This document shows positions 10,736-21,378 of a DNA stretch of 64,000 nt, in pieces. The position numbers and the translations under genes are program-made. A model generated the notes under the pieces. That model made no database searches and was not told the origin of the DNA. It saw only the letters and a program-made list of their open reading frames with translations. How positions within the stretch are numbered: the stretch's first letter is position 1; each line of letters opens with the position of its first letter. The stretch covers positions 124,001 to 188,000 of the forward strand of contig NZ_LIFX01000004.1 in NCBI RefSeq assembly GCF_001297775.1, given 5' to 3'. This DNA comes from Trabulsiella odontotermitis. GTDB lineage: Bacteria > Pseudomonadota > Gammaproteobacteria > Enterobacterales > Enterobacteriaceae.

Positions 10736-11540
10736 ACTGACGCGTGACGCGGTCCTGTCACGCTTTTTCCCCGATTATCAGCCCGCCGCGAATGCCGTTT
10801 CTACAGGATTAAGCGGCGGTAGCTGCATCATTGAAAACGGCGACCAGCGGTTAGTGCTGCGTCAGCATCACACCCCGCAGGACGCCGAATACCATTTTCT
10901 CCGCCAGTATCATGCGCTGTCGCAGCTTCCTGATGATCTGGCGCCGCGCCCGCGCTTTTACACACCCGGCTGGATGGCGGTGGACTATTTCGCAGGCGAG
11001 GTTAAAAGCGCGCTGCCGGAACCTCGTCAACTGGCGGCAATGTTGTATTATCTGCATCAACAGCCCCGGTTTGGCTGGCGAATATCGCTGTTGCCGTTGT
11101 TGCAGGGTTACTGGCAACAAAGCGCGCCCGCGCGCCGTACACCGTTCTGGTTGCGCCAGTTGCACCGCTTGCGCAAAGCCGGTGAACCCGTTCCGCTGCG
11201 CCTGGCGCCGCTGCATATGGATATTCATGCCGGAAATATCGTCCATACGGCGGCGGGGTTGCGGCTGATTGACTGGGAATATGCCGGTGATGGCGATATC
11301 GCTCTGGAGCTGGCGGCCGTCTGGGTCAGCAGTGACGCGGAGCATCGCCAACTGGTCGGAGATTACGCGGCGCTGGCGAAGATTGAGCCACAATGCCTGT
11401 GGCGGCAGGTTCAGCGCTGGCGGCCATGGCTGCTGATGCTAAAAGCGGGCTGGTTTGAATGTCGCTGGGTACAGACCGGCGAGCAACGATTTATCACGCT
11501 GGCAGATGAGACATGGTGCCAGCTTAAGACAAATGGATAA
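10716..11540 (+). CDS. thiK: Thiamine kinase
   Basis: Aminoglycoside-phosphotransferase-fold kinase that phosphorylates salvaged thiamine. 274 residues, as in E. coli. The Brenner-type catalytic loop [14 protein letters not shown] and the metal-binding [11 protein letters not shown] are intact; [12 protein letters not shown] marks the nucleotide loop. The start lies inside the lpoB 3' end, so translation is likely coupled. Confidence 0.94.
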   Translation: MQCSNSKLTRDAVLSRFFPDYQPAANAVSTGLSGGSCIIENGDQRLVLRQHHTPQDAEYHFLRQYHALSQLPDDLAPRPRFYTPGWMAVDYFAGEVKSALPEPRQLAAMLYYLHQQPRFGWRISLLPLLQGYWQQSAPARRTPFWLRQLHRLRKAGEPVPLRLAPLHMDIHAGNIVHTAAGLRLIDWEYAGDGDIALELAAVWVSSDAEHRQLVGDYAALAKIEPQCLWRQVQRWRPWLLMLKAGWFECRWVQTGEQRFITLADETWCQLKTNG

Positions 11541-11551
11541 GAGAGGTCTTT

Positions 11552-12577
11552 GTGGGTCCAGTAATGTTGGATGTCGAAGGGTTTGAGCTGGATGCGGAAG
11601 AACGCGAAATCCTGGCCCACCCGCTGGTTGGCGGGCTGATTATTTTTACCCGCAATTATCACGATCCCGCGCAACTGCGCGAGCTGGTGCGCCAGATCCG
11701 CTCCGCATCACGCAATCATCTGGTGGTTGCCGTTGATCAGGAAGGCGGGCGCGTTCAGCGTTTTCGTGACGGTTTCACCCGTCTGCCTGCGGCGCAGTCC
11801 TTTGCTGCGCTGCTGGGGATGGAAGAGGGCGGCAAACTGGCGCAGGACGCCGGATGGCTGATGGCCAGCGAAATGATTTCAATGGATATCGACATCAGTT
11901 TCGCCCCGGTACTGGACGTCGGGCATATCAGCGCGGCGATTGGCGAACGTTCTTACCATGACGATCCGGCCAAAGCGCTGGCGATGGCGCGTCACGTTAT
12001 CGACGGCATGCACAGCGCTGGCATGAAAACCACCGGTAAACATTTCCCGGGTCACGGCGCGGTGACGGCTGATTCTCATAAAGAGACGCCGCGGGACCCG
12101 CGTCCGCAGGCGGAAATTATCGCCAACGATATGTCGGTGTTCCGCACGTTAATCGACGAGCAACGTCTTGATGCCATCATGCCTGCGCATGTCATCTACA
12201 GCGATGTCGATCCGCGTCCGGCCAGCGGCTCGCCGCACTGGCTGAAAACCGTGTTGCGCGGCGAACTGGGTTTCGATGGCGTTATCTTCTCTGACGATTT
12301 GTCGATGGAAGGGGCCGCAATTATGGGCAGCTACGCGGAACGCGGGCAGGCGTCGCTGGATGCAGGTTGCGATATGATCCTGGTCTGCAATAATCGTAAG
12401 GGTGCGGTCAGTGTGCTGGATAATCTGTCGCCGATCAAAGCAGAGCGTGTTACGAAATTGTATCATCAGGGAACATTGACGCGTCAGACGTTGATGGATT
12501 CCTCTCGCTGGAAGACGGTCAGCGCACAGCTGGAACAGCTGCATGAACGCTGGCAGGCGCATAAAGCGGATCGTTAA
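11552..12577 (+). CDS. nagZ: Beta-N-acetylhexosaminidase NagZ
   Basis: Cytosolic GH3 glucosaminidase of cell-wall recycling; it releases GlcNAc from anhydromuropeptides and so shapes the inducers of AmpC-type beta-lactamase. 341 residues with a GTG start, as in E. coli. KHFPGHGAV is followed by the general acid/base His176, and the nucleophile Asp248 lies in FSDDLSME. Starts 11 bp after thiK. nagK, which phosphorylates GlcNAc, lies about 13 kb downstream. Confidence 0.97.
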   Translation: MGPVMLDVEGFELDAEEREILAHPLVGGLIIFTRNYHDPAQLRELVRQIRSASRNHLVVAVDQEGGRVQRFRDGFTRLPAAQSFAALLGMEEGGKLAQDAGWLMASEMISMDIDISFAPVLDVGHISAAIGERSYHDDPAKALAMARHVIDGMHSAGMKTTGKHFPGHGAVTADSHKETPRDPRPQAEIIANDMSVFRTLIDEQRLDAIMPAHVIYSDVDPRPASGSPHWLKTVLRGELGFDGVIFSDDLSMEGAAIMGSYAERGQASLDAGCDMILVCNNRKGAVSVLDNLSPIKAERVTKLYHQGTLTRQTLMDSSRWKTVSAQLEQLHERWQAHKADR

Positions 12578-12615
12578 TTCTCCCGCATCGGGATCGGAAG
12601 TGTTGTGAGGATGTG

Positions 12616-13158
12616 ATGATTATTTATTTACACGGTTTTGACTCGAACAGCCCGGGTAACCACGAAAAGGTGTTGCAGCTGCAATTTATCGATCCGGATG
12701 TGCGGTTGATAAGCTACAGCACGCTCCATCCGAAACACGATATGCAGCATTTGTTGAAGGAAGTCGACAAGATGCTACAGCTCAACGTTGATGAACGACC
12801 GCTCATCTGTGGCGTCGGGCTCGGCGGCTACTGGGCGGAACGTATCGGTTTCCTGTGCGATGTGCGCCAGGTGATGTTCAACCCGAATCTCTATCCTAAT
12901 GAAAACATGGAAGGGAGGATTGACCGCCCGGAAGAGTATGTGGATATCGCCACCAAATGCGTCAGCAATTTCCGCGAGAAAAACCGCGACCGCTGCCTGG
13001 TGATCCTCTCCCGACAGGATGAATCACTGAACAGCCAGCGTTCGGCGGATTTACTGCACCATTACTATGAAATCATCTGGGATGAAGTGCAGACCCATAA
13101 ATTCAAAAATATCTCCCCACATCTGCAGCGTATCAAGGCGTTTAAAACCTTAGGTTAA
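12616..13158 (+). CDS. ycfP: YcfP family esterase-like protein
   Basis: UPF0227, an alpha/beta-hydrolase-like protein of uncertain function. 180 residues, nearly identical to E. coli YcfP from the second of two adjacent starts (GTG-ATG). [12 protein letters not shown] resembles the oxyanion loop and [10 protein letters not shown] sits at the nucleophile-elbow position, with Gly instead of Ser, so a classical serine esterase activity is doubtful. Last gene of the hinT-ycfP cluster. Confidence 0.92.
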   Translation: MIIYLHGFDSNSPGNHEKVLQLQFIDPDVRLISYSTLHPKHDMQHLLKEVDKMLQLNVDERPLICGVGLGGYWAERIGFLCDVRQVMFNPNLYPNENMEGRIDRPEEYVDIATKCVSNFREKNRDRCLVILSRQDESLNSQRSADLLHHYYEIIWDEVQTHKFKNISPHLQRIKAFKTLG

Positions 13159-13167
13159 TCTCTTCAG

Positions 13168-13193
13168 GCCCGGCGGCGTTCTGTCTGCCGGGC
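13168..13193. repeat. GC-rich hairpin after ycfP, REP-like
   Basis: A 7-bp inverted repeat GCCCGGC / GCCGGGC lies 10 bases after ycfP. No T-tract follows, so it looks like a REP remnant or mRNA-stabilising hairpin more than an intrinsic terminator. Confidence 0.5.
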
Positions 13194-13245
13194 GTCCGAA
13201 TGCCCCCTCAACCGCTAAACTTATTCATCATCACAAGCGTAAAAC

Positions 13246-13259
13246 TTGATGCATATCAA
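13246..13259. promoter_or_regulatory. FNR box upstream of ndh
   Basis: TTGATGCATATCAA is a perfect match to the FNR consensus TTGAT-N4-ATCAA, about 135 bp before the ndh start. In E. coli FNR represses ndh under anaerobiosis, which fits a dehydrogenase used with oxygen. Confidence 0.85.
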
Positions 13260-13394
13260 TTTTGGTATGACCAATGCACCGTTCGTGTTATTCTCAGTGC
13301 TGCTGAATGGTTTCGCGCAGGTAACCTGTTGTTAATTAAAGGCTATTTAAATAACTTTTAATTAACAATTGGTTAATAATTTAAGGGGGTCACG

Positions 13395-14699
13395 TTGACT
13401 ACACCATTGAAAAAGATAGTGATTGTAGGCGGTGGTGCTGGCGGGCTGGAGCTGGCGACTCAGTTGGGCAGAAAGCTGGGCCGTGGCAAAAAAGCAAAAA
13501 TCACGCTGGTGGATCGCAATCACAGCCATCTGTGGAAACCGCTGCTGCACGAAGTGGCGACCGGTTCGCTGGATGAAGGCGTTGATGCGCTGAGCTATCT
13601 GGCGCATGCGCGTAACCATCATTTCCAGTTCCAGTTGGGTTCAGTGGTCGATATCAATCGTGAGAGCAAAACCCTGACTCTCGCGGAAATTCGCGACAGC
13701 AAGGGCGATCTGCTGGTACCGGAACGCAAACTGCCGTACGACACGCTGGTAATGGCGCTGGGCAGTACCTCAAACGATTTCAACACGCCGGGTGTGAAAG
13801 ATCACTGCATCTTCCTCGATAACCCGCATCAGGCGCGCCGTTTCCATCAGGAAATGCTCAATCTGTTTCTCAAGCACTCCAGCCATCTCGGCGCGAACGG
13901 CAAAGTGAACATCGCGATTGTCGGCGGTGGGGCGACCGGCGTTGAGCTCTCCGCTGAACTGCACAATGCAGTGAAACAGCTGCACAGCTATGGCTACAAA
14001 GGGCTAACCAATGAAGCGCTGAATGTCACGCTGGTGGAAGCGGGCGATCGTATTCTGCCTGCGCTGCCGCCGCGCATTTCTGGTGCCGCGCACAACGAGC
14101 TGACGAAAATGGGCGTGCGCGTACTGACGCAAACCATGGTCACCAGCGCGGACGAAGGCGGTCTGCATACCAAAGAAGGCGAGTACATCAAAGCCGATCT
14201 GATGGTCTGGGCGGCAGGCATCAAAGCGCCGGACTTTATGAAAGAGATTGGCGGCCTCGAAACCAACCGCATTAATCAACTGGTGGTGGGTCCGACGCTG
14301 CAGACAACCCGCGATGCGGATATCTATGCGATTGGCGACTGTGCCTCCTGTGCGCGCCCGGAAGGCGGTTTCGTTCCTCCGCGTGCGCAGGCCGCACACC
14401 AGATGGCGACCTGCGCGCTGAATAACATTCTCGCGCAGATGAAAGATAAGCCTCTGAAATCGTACACCTATAAAGATCATGGTTCGCTGGTGTCATTATC
14501 GAACTACTCTACCGTCGGCAGCCTGATGGGTAACCTGATGCGCGGTTCGATGATGGTGGAAGGGCGCATTGCGCGCATGGTCTATATCTCGCTATACCGC
14601 ATGCATCAGATTGCGCTGCACGGTTATTTCAAAACCGGGCTGATGATGCTGGTGGGCAGCATTAACCGCGTTATCCGTCCCCGCCTGAAACTGCATTAA
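13395..14699 (+). CDS. ndh: Type II NADH:quinone oxidoreductase
   Basis: Non-proton-pumping NADH dehydrogenase on the inner face of the membrane. 434 residues, as in E. coli, with a TTG start that gives [14 protein letters not shown] and lies 4 bases after AAGGGGG. The FAD-binding GGGAGGLE is at the N-terminus, the NADH-binding [13 protein letters not shown] near residue 180, and YAIGDCAS near residue 315. The C-terminal amphipathic stretch provides membrane attachment. Monocistronic, with an FNR box upstream. Confidence 0.97.
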   Translation: MTTPLKKIVIVGGGAGGLELATQLGRKLGRGKKAKITLVDRNHSHLWKPLLHEVATGSLDEGVDALSYLAHARNHHFQFQLGSVVDINRESKTLTLAEIRDSKGDLLVPERKLPYDTLVMALGSTSNDFNTPGVKDHCIFLDNPHQARRFHQEMLNLFLKHSSHLGANGKVNIAIVGGGATGVELSAELHNAVKQLHSYGYKGLTNEALNVTLVEAGDRILPALPPRISGAAHNELTKMGVRVLTQTMVTSADEGGLHTKEGEYIKADLMVWAAGIKAPDFMKEIGGLETNRINQLVVGPTLQTTRDADIYAIGDCASCARPEGGFVPPRAQAAHQMATCALNNILAQMKDKPLKSYTYKDHGSLVSLSNYSTVGSLMGNLMRGSMMVEGRIARMVYISLYRMHQIALHGYFKTGLMMLVGSINRVIRPRLKLH

Positions 14700-14902
14700 T
14701 TCCACGTTTTACCGCTGACCCGGACAAGCCGCCGGGTCAGCGTTTTCAGCATATCCTTCGGCATATTGCTTTTATCGCTTAAGAGTACTCTGAATCGATG
14801 CGATTTGCCGGACGATCACGCACTTTTCATCCGCTTTCTGATTTGCTTAACCCCCTTGCTCGTTGCAAAATTGTTACTAACAGCAACAAAGGAGGAACTC
14901 CC

Positions 14903-15442
14903 GTGAATAAATCAATGTTAGCGGGCATAGGGATTGGCGTGGCTGCCGCGCTGGGCGTGGCGGCAGTAGCCAGTCTGAACGTCTTTGATCGCGGCCCACA
15001 GTATGCACAGGTGGTTTCCGCCACCCCGATTAAAGAGACCATCAAAACGCCGCGGCAGGAATGTCGCAACGTCGCCGTCACGCATCGTCGTCCGGTGCAG
15101 GACGAAAACCGTATTGCCGGTTCGGTACTGGGCGCAGTCGCCGGTGGGGTTATCGGTCATCAGTTCGGTGGTGGGCGAGGGCGTGATGTCGCCACGGTCG
15201 TCGGCGCGCTGGGCGGGGGTTATGCCGGTAACCAGGTGCAGGGATCGCTGCAGGACAACGACACCTACACCACCACGCAGCAGCGCTGTAAAACGGTGTA
15301 TGACAAGTCGGAAAAAATGCTCGGTTATGATGTGACTTACAAGATTGGCGACCAGCAGGGGAAAATCCGTATGGATAAAGATCCTGGCACGCAGATCCCG
15401 CTGGATAACAATGGCCAGCTGATCCTGAATAATAAAGCGTAA
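14903..15442 (+). CDS. ycfJ: YcfJ glycine-zipper protein
   Basis: Predicted envelope protein with an N-terminal hydrophobic segment (about residues 5-25) and a glycine-zipper 2TM region (AGSVLGAVAGGVIGHQFGGG, then VVGALGGGYAGN). 179 residues with a GTG start 6 bases after an ideal AAAGGAGG site. E. coli YcfJ has the same length and is called a stress or biofilm-related protein; no enzymatic role is apparent. Faces comR across a bidirectional terminator. Confidence 0.92.
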   Translation: MNKSMLAGIGIGVAAALGVAAVASLNVFDRGPQYAQVVSATPIKETIKTPRQECRNVAVTHRRPVQDENRIAGSVLGAVAGGVIGHQFGGGRGRDVATVVGALGGGYAGNQVQGSLQDNDTYTTTQQRCKTVYDKSEKMLGYDVTYKIGDQQGKIRMDKDPGTQIPLDNNGQLILNNKA

Positions 15443-15464
15443 AAAAGCAGTTCCCGGAATATTC

Positions 15465-15497
15465 GCCCCTCATTTGCTCAGGCTGAGGGGCTTTTTT
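15465..15497. terminator. Bidirectional terminator between ycfJ and comR
   Basis: An 8-bp stem GCCCCTCA / TGAGGGGC with an 11-base loop and six Ts on the + side. It serves ycfJ and may also serve the convergent comR, which ends 4 bp further on. Confidence 0.85.
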
Positions 15498-15500
15498 ATG

Positions 15501-16136
15501 TCAGGCGGCGAGGATTTGCGGCCACAGACGCAGCGTGGTGTCGGTGATTTGCATCAGCGAGTCAAAGCTGGCACCGTCACGGGCGCTGATGGACATCCCC
15601 TGCAGGATGCAGCTCAGAAATTGCGCCAGATCGTTAATCTCTTTTTCCTGCGGAATTTCACCGCGCTGTTGCCGTTCGGTGAGGAACTGACGCAGCGTCT
15701 GCTCCTGCATGGCGTGGCGCGATTTAATGGTTTTCGCAATCTCTTTTGATGATGCCGCGAGGGTCGCTGAGGTGCTGATCAGAAAGCAGCCCGCCGGGGT
15801 TTCTTTGTTGGTAAAGCAGGCAGCAACCGCGGTGAAATAATCACGCAGGGCCTGTTCTAACGACTTTTCTTCGCAAAAGAGTTGAGCTTCATGCTTCGCT
15901 GCAAAACGCGCCACATAGCGGTCAAGCACTGCGCGAAACAGTCCTTCTTTATTCACGAACTCAGCGTAAAGCGTAGGGGCTTTCGCACCCGTTGCCTCTA
16001 CGAGATCTGCCAGCGACGTGGCTTCATAGCCATGTTGCCAGAAGAGTGTCATGGCCTTATCAAGCGCCACATCCCTGTCGAACACTTTAGGTCGGCCACG
16101 GCTTTTTTTTGTGCAACTCGGAACGTCAGTTGTCAT
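15501..16136 (-). CDS. comR: TetR-family repressor ComR
   Basis: Copper-responsive TetR regulator that represses the divergent bhsA (comC) gene in E. coli. 211 residues (E. coli 210). The helix-turn-helix covers about residues 34-55 (ATSLADLVEATGAKAPTLY). A Cys (AACF) and the CFLIST segment lie in the ligand-binding half. Transcribed away from bhsA across a 248-bp shared control region. Confidence 0.93.
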   Translation of the reverse strand: MTTDVPSCTKKSRGRPKVFDRDVALDKAMTLFWQHGYEATSLADLVEATGAKAPTLYAEFVNKEGLFRAVLDRYVARFAAKHEAQLFCEEKSLEQALRDYFTAVAACFTNKETPAGCFLISTSATLAASSKEIAKTIKSRHAMQEQTLRQFLTERQQRGEIPQEKEINDLAQFLSCILQGMSISARDGASFDSLMQITDTTLRLWPQILAA

Positions 16137-16295
16137 GGTGCCGGTGTACCTTAGTCAGTAATAAAAACGTGCCTATTATAAAAACATTTCTTATGTACGA
16201 ACAGTAGCGACACCACAAAAATAAAAAAATCCTATCGGTATGAAAAATATGGATTTTTGGATTATTTTAATGATCATTAAAAAATTATATTGACG

Positions 16296-16311
16296 TGTGA
16301 TGTGGATCACA
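16296..16311. promoter_or_regulatory. CRP site upstream of bhsA
   Basis: TGTGATGTGGATCACA contains both CRP half-sites TGTGA-N6-TCACA without mismatch, about 90 bp before the bhsA start in the divergent bhsA/comR region. cAMP-CRP activation of bhsA is inferred from site quality and position. Confidence 0.75.
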
Positions 16312-16384
16312 TTATGATTTCTGTATCGTTCGTTAATTTAATAATTAACGGCAGTACATAATTCATCTGCAAAGGTTTATCATC

Positions 16385-16642
16385 ATGAAAAGTATTAAAA
16401 CTCTTATCGCCGCAGCCGTTCTTAGCTCACTGTCATTTGCCAGCGTCGCGGCAGTTGAAGTGCAATCCACCCCGGCAAATCAGCATAAAGTGGGGACTAT
16501 CTCCGCAACGGCGGGTACGAACCTGGGTTCACTGGAAGACGAGCTGGCGCAAAAAGCTGACGCCATGGGTGCAAAATCTTACCGCATTACCTCTGTGACC
16601 GGTCCTAACACCCTCCACGGTACCGCTGTCATCTACAAATAA
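16385..16642 (+). CDS. bhsA: Multiple-stress protein BhsA
   Basis: Small secreted protein of the BhsA/McbA (YhcN-type) family; in E. coli it lowers outer-membrane permeability to copper and affects biofilm formation. 85 residues: a signal peptide to about SVAAVEV (residue 22) and a compact domain ending ITSVTGPNTLHGTAVIYK. Strong leader with a CRP site and divergent comR, its repressor. A bidirectional terminator follows 30 bases after the stop. Confidence 0.95.
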   Translation: MKSIKTLIAAAVLSSLSFASVAAVEVQSTPANQHKVGTISATAGTNLGSLEDELAQKADAMGAKSYRITSVTGPNTLHGTAVIYK

Positions 16643-16671
16643 GCATCGCTAACCCTTGATGCCACTGCCAC

Positions 16672-16708
16672 AAAAAAAGCCCTGCGTTGTAAGACGCAGG
16701 GCTTTTTT
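16672..16708. terminator. Bidirectional terminator between bhsA and ldtC
   Basis: A-tract, 9-bp stem (GCCCTGCGT / ACGCAGGGC), 6-base loop and T-tract: symmetric, so it can stop both bhsA and the convergent ldtC. Confidence 0.9.
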
Positions 16709-16725
16709 ACGTCGCGGGACGGAAA

Positions 16726-17694
16726 TTACAGCGCTTGTTGCACCACCTCCCCATGACGAGTCACATCCACCGGCATACCTGAGCGTATTTCCATTACCTG
16801 GGTCATCACGTCAGCGTCCGTCTGTGGTGCATCTTTGAATGTCTGCATCGCGGATGTCAGAACAATCGGCAGTGTCTGCGGATCGTCATCAATATCCTTC
16901 GACAGCGGCTGGTGTACTTCGACCAGGCGCACGCCGCCAGGCTCCACCGAGGTTTTGATCGGCGTATTGATGATATTGACCTTCGTACCCGGCTTAATCA
17001 CTCTGAACAGCGTTTCGATGTCACCATCGCGCAGGCGAATACAGCCGGAACTGACCCGCATACCGATGCCGAAATCGGCATTGGTGCCGTGCAGAAGATA
17101 CACACCACCGTAAGCGGCCAGACGGATCGCGTGGTGACCCATCGGGTTATCCGGGCCTGCCGGAACCACTGCCGGCAGAATAATGCCCTGCGCCTTATAA
17201 CGCGCGCGAATGTTAGCGGTCGGCGTCCAGGTCGGATTCGCGCGCTTATCAGACACCGTCGTGACCATGGTTGGCGTCAGCGTATCTCCGCCGAGCTGAC
17301 CAATGCCGATCGGATAGACCGTCACCACGTTTTGACCCGGAGGATAATAGTAAAGACGCAGTTCCGCCAGATTGATCACAATGCCCACCCGCGGCGCGTC
17401 CGGCAACAGGGTTTGCAGCGGGATCGTCAGCACGCTGCCCGCGCGGGGAACGTAAGGATCCACTCCCGGGTTTGCCTGTAGCAGGGCGAGAAACCCGACG
17501 TTGTATTTTTTGGCAATCGCTTCCAGCGAGCCGCCGTTATCTTCGACGACATGAAAGCGGTTTTCGCCCACCACGCGACTGCCTTCAGGCGGTAAAGGCC
17601 AGGTATTGGCGTGAGCGGGAAGGGCGAGCGAGAATAATGAGGCGACCATTAACAGCGGTAGCCAGCGGAAAAACGCGACAGGTTTAATCATCAC
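16726..17694 (-). CDS. ldtC: L,D-transpeptidase LdtC (YcfS)
   Basis: Periplasmic YkuD-family enzyme that attaches Braun lipoprotein to peptidoglycan. 322 residues (E. coli 320). Signal peptide to PAHAN (residue 30), a LysM-like domain (about 44-92), then the catalytic domain with His202 of YLLHGTN and the nucleophile Cys218 in VSSGCIRL. All catalytic residues are present. Confidence 0.95.
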   Translation of the reverse strand: MMIKPVAFFRWLPLLMVASLFSLALPAHANTWPLPPEGSRVVGENRFHVVEDNGGSLEAIAKKYNVGFLALLQANPGVDPYVPRAGSVLTIPLQTLLPDAPRVGIVINLAELRLYYYPPGQNVVTVYPIGIGQLGGDTLTPTMVTTVSDKRANPTWTPTANIRARYKAQGIILPAVVPAGPDNPMGHHAIRLAAYGGVYLLHGTNADFGIGMRVSSGCIRLRDGDIETLFRVIKPGTKVNIINTPIKTSVEPGGVRLVEVHQPLSKDIDDDPQTLPIVLTSAMQTFKDAPQTDADVMTQVMEIRSGMPVDVTRHGEVVQQAL

Positions 17695-17846
17695 TGAATA
17701 TCCATCATGGTAATTGTCAGCTACTGAAATAGCTAAACATCTATTATGGATTCAGTTGATGAGAAAATGTTTCAGTGGATTGCAAAGAGTTTGTAAATTA
17801 GCGTGTTGCGCGCCGGGCAACCAGTGCCACCCGGCGACATCGTCAC

Positions 17847-20800
17847 TCAGGCGACCGCATTCTCTTCAAGTTGCTGCATGAACTGGCGCACCCAGTCCAT
17901 ACGGGTTTTGCGCTCGGCCAGATCCTGCATAAACCGGAGACGGGTAGGGCCGTCGAGGCGGAAATGCTGCGGCTGCTTCTGCAACAGGCCAATCAGCCAT
18001 GCCGGGTTCACGTGATTTTTCTCGTTAAATTCAATCACCCCGCCTTTTTCATTGCCTTCCAGCTTGCGGATGCCGAGTTTCTGCGCCTGCTGGCGTAAAC
18101 GGGCGATATCCAGCAGATTTCGCGCCGGATCGGGCAGCAGGCCGAAACGGTCAATCAACTCGACTTTCAGCTCTTCCAGCACGTTTTCACTTTTCGCACT
18201 GGCGATGCGCTTGTAGAAGGAGAGGCGCGTATTCACATCAGGAATGAAATCATCCGGCAACAGCGACGGCATCCGCAGTTCCACTTCCGTTTGCTGACTG
18301 GTGAGATCTTCCAGCGACGGTTCACGACCCGCTTTCAGTGCATCCACCGCGTTTTCCAGCAACTCCATGTACAGCGAGAAGCCGATGGTTTCCATCTGCC
18401 CGCTCTGATCTTCGCCGAGCAGTTCACCCGCACCACGGATTTCCAGGTCGTGCGTCGCCAGCGCGAAACCGGCACCCAGGTCTTCCAGCGAGGCGATCGC
18501 TTCGAGACGTTTTTGCGCATCGGTGGTCATCGCTTTCGGGTGCGGCGTCAACAGCCAGGCGTAGGCCTGATGGTGTGAACGCCCCACGCGCCCGCGCAAC
18601 TGGTGCAACTGCGCCAGCCCGAAATGATCCGCGCGTTCGATGACAATGGTGTTTGCCGTCGGAATGTCGATCCCGGTTTCGATGATGGTGGTACAGACCA
18701 GCACGTTAAAGCGCTGGTGGTGAAAATCATTCATCACCCTCTCAAGCTCACGCTCGCGCATCTGCCCGTGACCAATCGCAATACGCGCTTCCGGCACCAG
18801 CTCCGCCAGCCGATCCGCCGCTTTCTGAATATTTTCCACGTCGTTGTACAGGTAATACACCTGGCCGCCACGCAGCACTTCACGCAGAATCGCTTCGCGA
18901 ACCACCAGGCTGTCGTATTCACGCACAAACGTTTTCACCGCCAGACGGCGTGCCGGTGGCGTGGCGATAATCGACAGGTCACGCATTCCGCTCATCGCCA
19001 TGTTCAGCGTTCGCGGGATCGGCGTTGCGGTCAGCGTCAGGATATCGACATCCGCACGCATCGCTTTAATGCGCTCTTTATGACGCACCCCGAAACGGTG
19101 CTCTTCATCGACGATCAGCAGACCGAGATCTTTCCACTTCACATCACTTTGCAGCAGCTTGTGAGTGCCAATCAGAATATCGATTTTGCCTGCAGCGGCT
19201 TGCTCCAGCACCTGTGTCTGCTCTTTGGCGCTACGGAAACGGGAGAGCATTTCGATACGTACCGGCCAGTTGGCAAAGCGGTCGCGGAAGTTGTCAAAGT
19301 GCTGCTGCGCGAGCAGGGTCGTCGGCACCAGCACCGCGACCTGTTTGTTGTTTTCCACGGCCAGGAAGGCGGCGCGCATGGCTACTTCCGTTTTACCAAA
19401 GCCCACGTCGCCGCAGACCAGACGATCCATCGCCAGCGGCTGGCACATGTCGCTGAGCACCGCGTTGATGGCCTGCGCCTGATCCGGCGTGGTTTCGAAG
19501 GGGAAGCTGTCGCAAAACAGCTGGTACTGCTCGCGGTCGTGCTTGAAGGCAAAACCGGATTTCGCCGCGCGCTGGGCATAAATATCCAGCAACTCAGCAG
19601 CGACATCGCGGACTTTCTCGGCCGCTTTCTGCCGCGCCCGCGCCCAGGCATCACCGCCAAGCTTATGCAGTGGCGCGTTATCTTCCGCACCGCCCGCATA
19701 ACGGCTGATCAGGTGCAGCGAAGATACCGGTACGTACAGCTTTGCATCGCCCGCGTAGGTCAGCATCAGGTATTCGCCCTTGATACCCCCCGCTTCGAGC
19801 GTGGTGAGCCCGGCATAACGCCCGACGCCGTGCTCCAGATGCACCACCGGCTGACCCGGATGCAGCTCCGCGAGGTTACGAATGAGGGTGTCCGGGTTGA
19901 TGGTCCGGCGGCTGTCCTGACGGCGCTGCGCCACGCGCTCGCCGAGCAGGTCGCTTTCACAAATGAGCGCCCGGTTGCGCAGGGTATCAATATAACCATG
20001 TTCCGCCGCGCCGAGCATCAGGTAACGGCCGCTGGCAGTCGCCTCTTCAAGAAGAAGGATACGCTTCGGCGCCAGCTTGATGCGCGCCAGCAATTCGCCC
20101 AGCGCTTCACGACGGCCCTCACTTTCCACGGAGAAAATCACCGGACCAGTAAAGGCTTCAAGGAATTTACGTAAGTTATCCAGCGGTGATTTTTGCTGCG
20201 CCTGAACGGCGAGATCCGGCAACGTCTGGTAACCCAGATTCTGATGCGCGGCTTTCTCCGTCAGGTGCTCTTTTTTCAGCTGAACGCGGGGCCATTTTTT
20301 CAGTTCGCTGAACAACGCGTCAGTACGCAGCCAGAGTTGCTCGGGCGGCAGCAGTGGGCGCATCGGATCGACGCCGCGGCTTTCAAAGCGTGCCTGCGCC
20401 TCTTTCTGAAAACGATCCGCGCTGGCCTCAAGATCGCCGGTATTCACCAGCAGCGTACTGGCCGGGAAATAGCTGAACAGGGTTGGCAGCGGCTCGCTGA
20501 AAAACAGCGGCTGCCAGTATTCGATCCCCGCCGGGAGCGTGCCTTTGCTGACCTGCTGGTAGATATGTTCGGCGTCGCGTTTGACGTCAAACTTATCGCG
20601 CCACTGGCTGCGGAATAACTCAATGGCGGCTTTGTCGGTCGGAAACTCATGCGCAGGCAGCAAGTTAATGGCGTCGACTTCTTCCAGCGTGCGTTGCGAA
20701 TCGACATCGAACAGACGCAGGCTGTCGATTTCATCATCGAAGAAATCGAGACGGTAGGGCTGTTCGCTGCCCATCGGGTAGAGATCCAGCAATGCGCCGC

Positions 20801-21293
20801 GGGTGGCGTATTCGCCGTGTTCCATCACCTGATCGACATGCCGGTAACCGGCGCTGTCGAGTTGCGCGCGCAGGGCATCGCGCGAAAGCTGTTGCCCTTT
20901 TTTCATCACCAGCGCATGACCGTGAAGGAAACTGTGCGGGCATACGCGCTGCATCAACGTACTCAGCGCGACGATAAGCACGCCGCGCTGCATGGTCGGC
21001 AACTGATACAGCGTAGAGAGGCGGGAAGAGATGATTTCCTGATGCGGAGAAAAACTATCGTAGGGGAGCGTTTCCCAGTCCGCGAGGTTCATCACCAGCT
21101 CATCGGTAAACTGCCTGACTTCATCCTGCAACCGCAGCGCGTTCTGCATATCCGGCGCAATTAACACCACAGGACCGCGATGACGTTCAATGATTTCGGC
21201 AACTTCGGTCGCACAGGCGGCGCCGGTTAACTCGCCCAGCAGACGCTGCTCGCCTGCTTTTGCGGGCAGGACGTATCGTTGTTTTTCAGGCAT
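17847..21293 (-). CDS. mfd: Transcription-repair coupling factor
   Basis: ATP-dependent translocase that removes RNA polymerase stalled at lesions and recruits UvrA. 1148 residues when started at MPEKQRYVLP, the E. coli length; 21 further upstream codons are open but unlikely to be used. UvrB-homology region (for example ETLPYDSFSPHQE), RNAP-interacting domain (HLEHGVGRYAGL), Walker A CGDVGFGKTEVA near residue 630, DEEH box VDEEHRFG, and the TRG/C-terminal domain. A monocistronic unit opposite to lolCDE. Confidence 0.97.
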   Translation of the reverse strand: MPEKQRYVLPAKAGEQRLLGELTGAACATEVAEIIERHRGPVVLIAPDMQNALRLQDEVRQFTDELVMNLADWETLPYDSFSPHQEIISSRLSTLYQLPTMQRGVLIVALSTLMQRVCPHSFLHGHALVMKKGQQLSRDALRAQLDSAGYRHVDQVMEHGEYATRGALLDLYPMGSEQPYRLDFFDDEIDSLRLFDVDSQRTLEEVDAINLLPAHEFPTDKAAIELFRSQWRDKFDVKRDAEHIYQQVSKGTLPAGIEYWQPLFFSEPLPTLFSYFPASTLLVNTGDLEASADRFQKEAQARFESRGVDPMRPLLPPEQLWLRTDALFSELKKWPRVQLKKEHLTEKAAHQNLGYQTLPDLAVQAQQKSPLDNLRKFLEAFTGPVIFSVESEGRREALGELLARIKLAPKRILLLEEATASGRYLMLGAAEHGYIDTLRNRALICESDLLGERVAQRRQDSRRTINPDTLIRNLAELHPGQPVVHLEHGVGRYAGLTTLEAGGIKGEYLMLTYAGDAKLYVPVSSLHLISRYAGGAEDNAPLHKLGGDAWARARQKAAEKVRDVAAELLDIYAQRAAKSGFAFKHDREQYQLFCDSFPFETTPDQAQAINAVLSDMCQPLAMDRLVCGDVGFGKTEVAMRAAFLAVENNKQVAVLVPTTLLAQQHFDNFRDRFANWPVRIEMLSRFRSAKEQTQVLEQAAAGKIDILIGTHKLLQSDVKWKDLGLLIVDEEHRFGVRHKERIKAMRADVDILTLTATPIPRTLNMAMSGMRDLSIIATPPARRLAVKTFVREYDSLVVREAILREVLRGGQVYYLYNDVENIQKAADRLAELVPEARIAIGHGQMRERELERVMNDFHHQRFNVLVCTTIIETGIDIPTANTIVIERADHFGLAQLHQLRGRVGRSHHQAYAWLLTPHPKAMTTDAQKRLEAIASLEDLGAGFALATHDLEIRGAGELLGEDQSGQMETIGFSLYMELLENAVDALKAGREPSLEDLTSQQTEVELRMPSLLPDDFIPDVNTRLSFYKRIASAKSENVLEELKVELIDRFGLLPDPARNLLDIARLRQQAQKLGIRKLEGNEKGGVIEFNEKNHVNPAWLIGLLQKQPQHFRLDGPTRLRFMQDLAERKTRMDWVRQFMQQLEENAVA

Positions 21294-21378
21294 AAATGAC
21301 ATCAGTATCTCGTAAGGATTTGCCCCGAAGTATGGGGGCAAATCGCTGAAATTCAATGCTGATTATTATCCCCGATCG

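Noticed and set aside
18603..20174. 523-codon frame on the + strand inside mfd
   Set aside because: Antisense to the intact, fully motif-bearing mfd gene; Arg/His/Gln-rich composition typical of a shadow frame.
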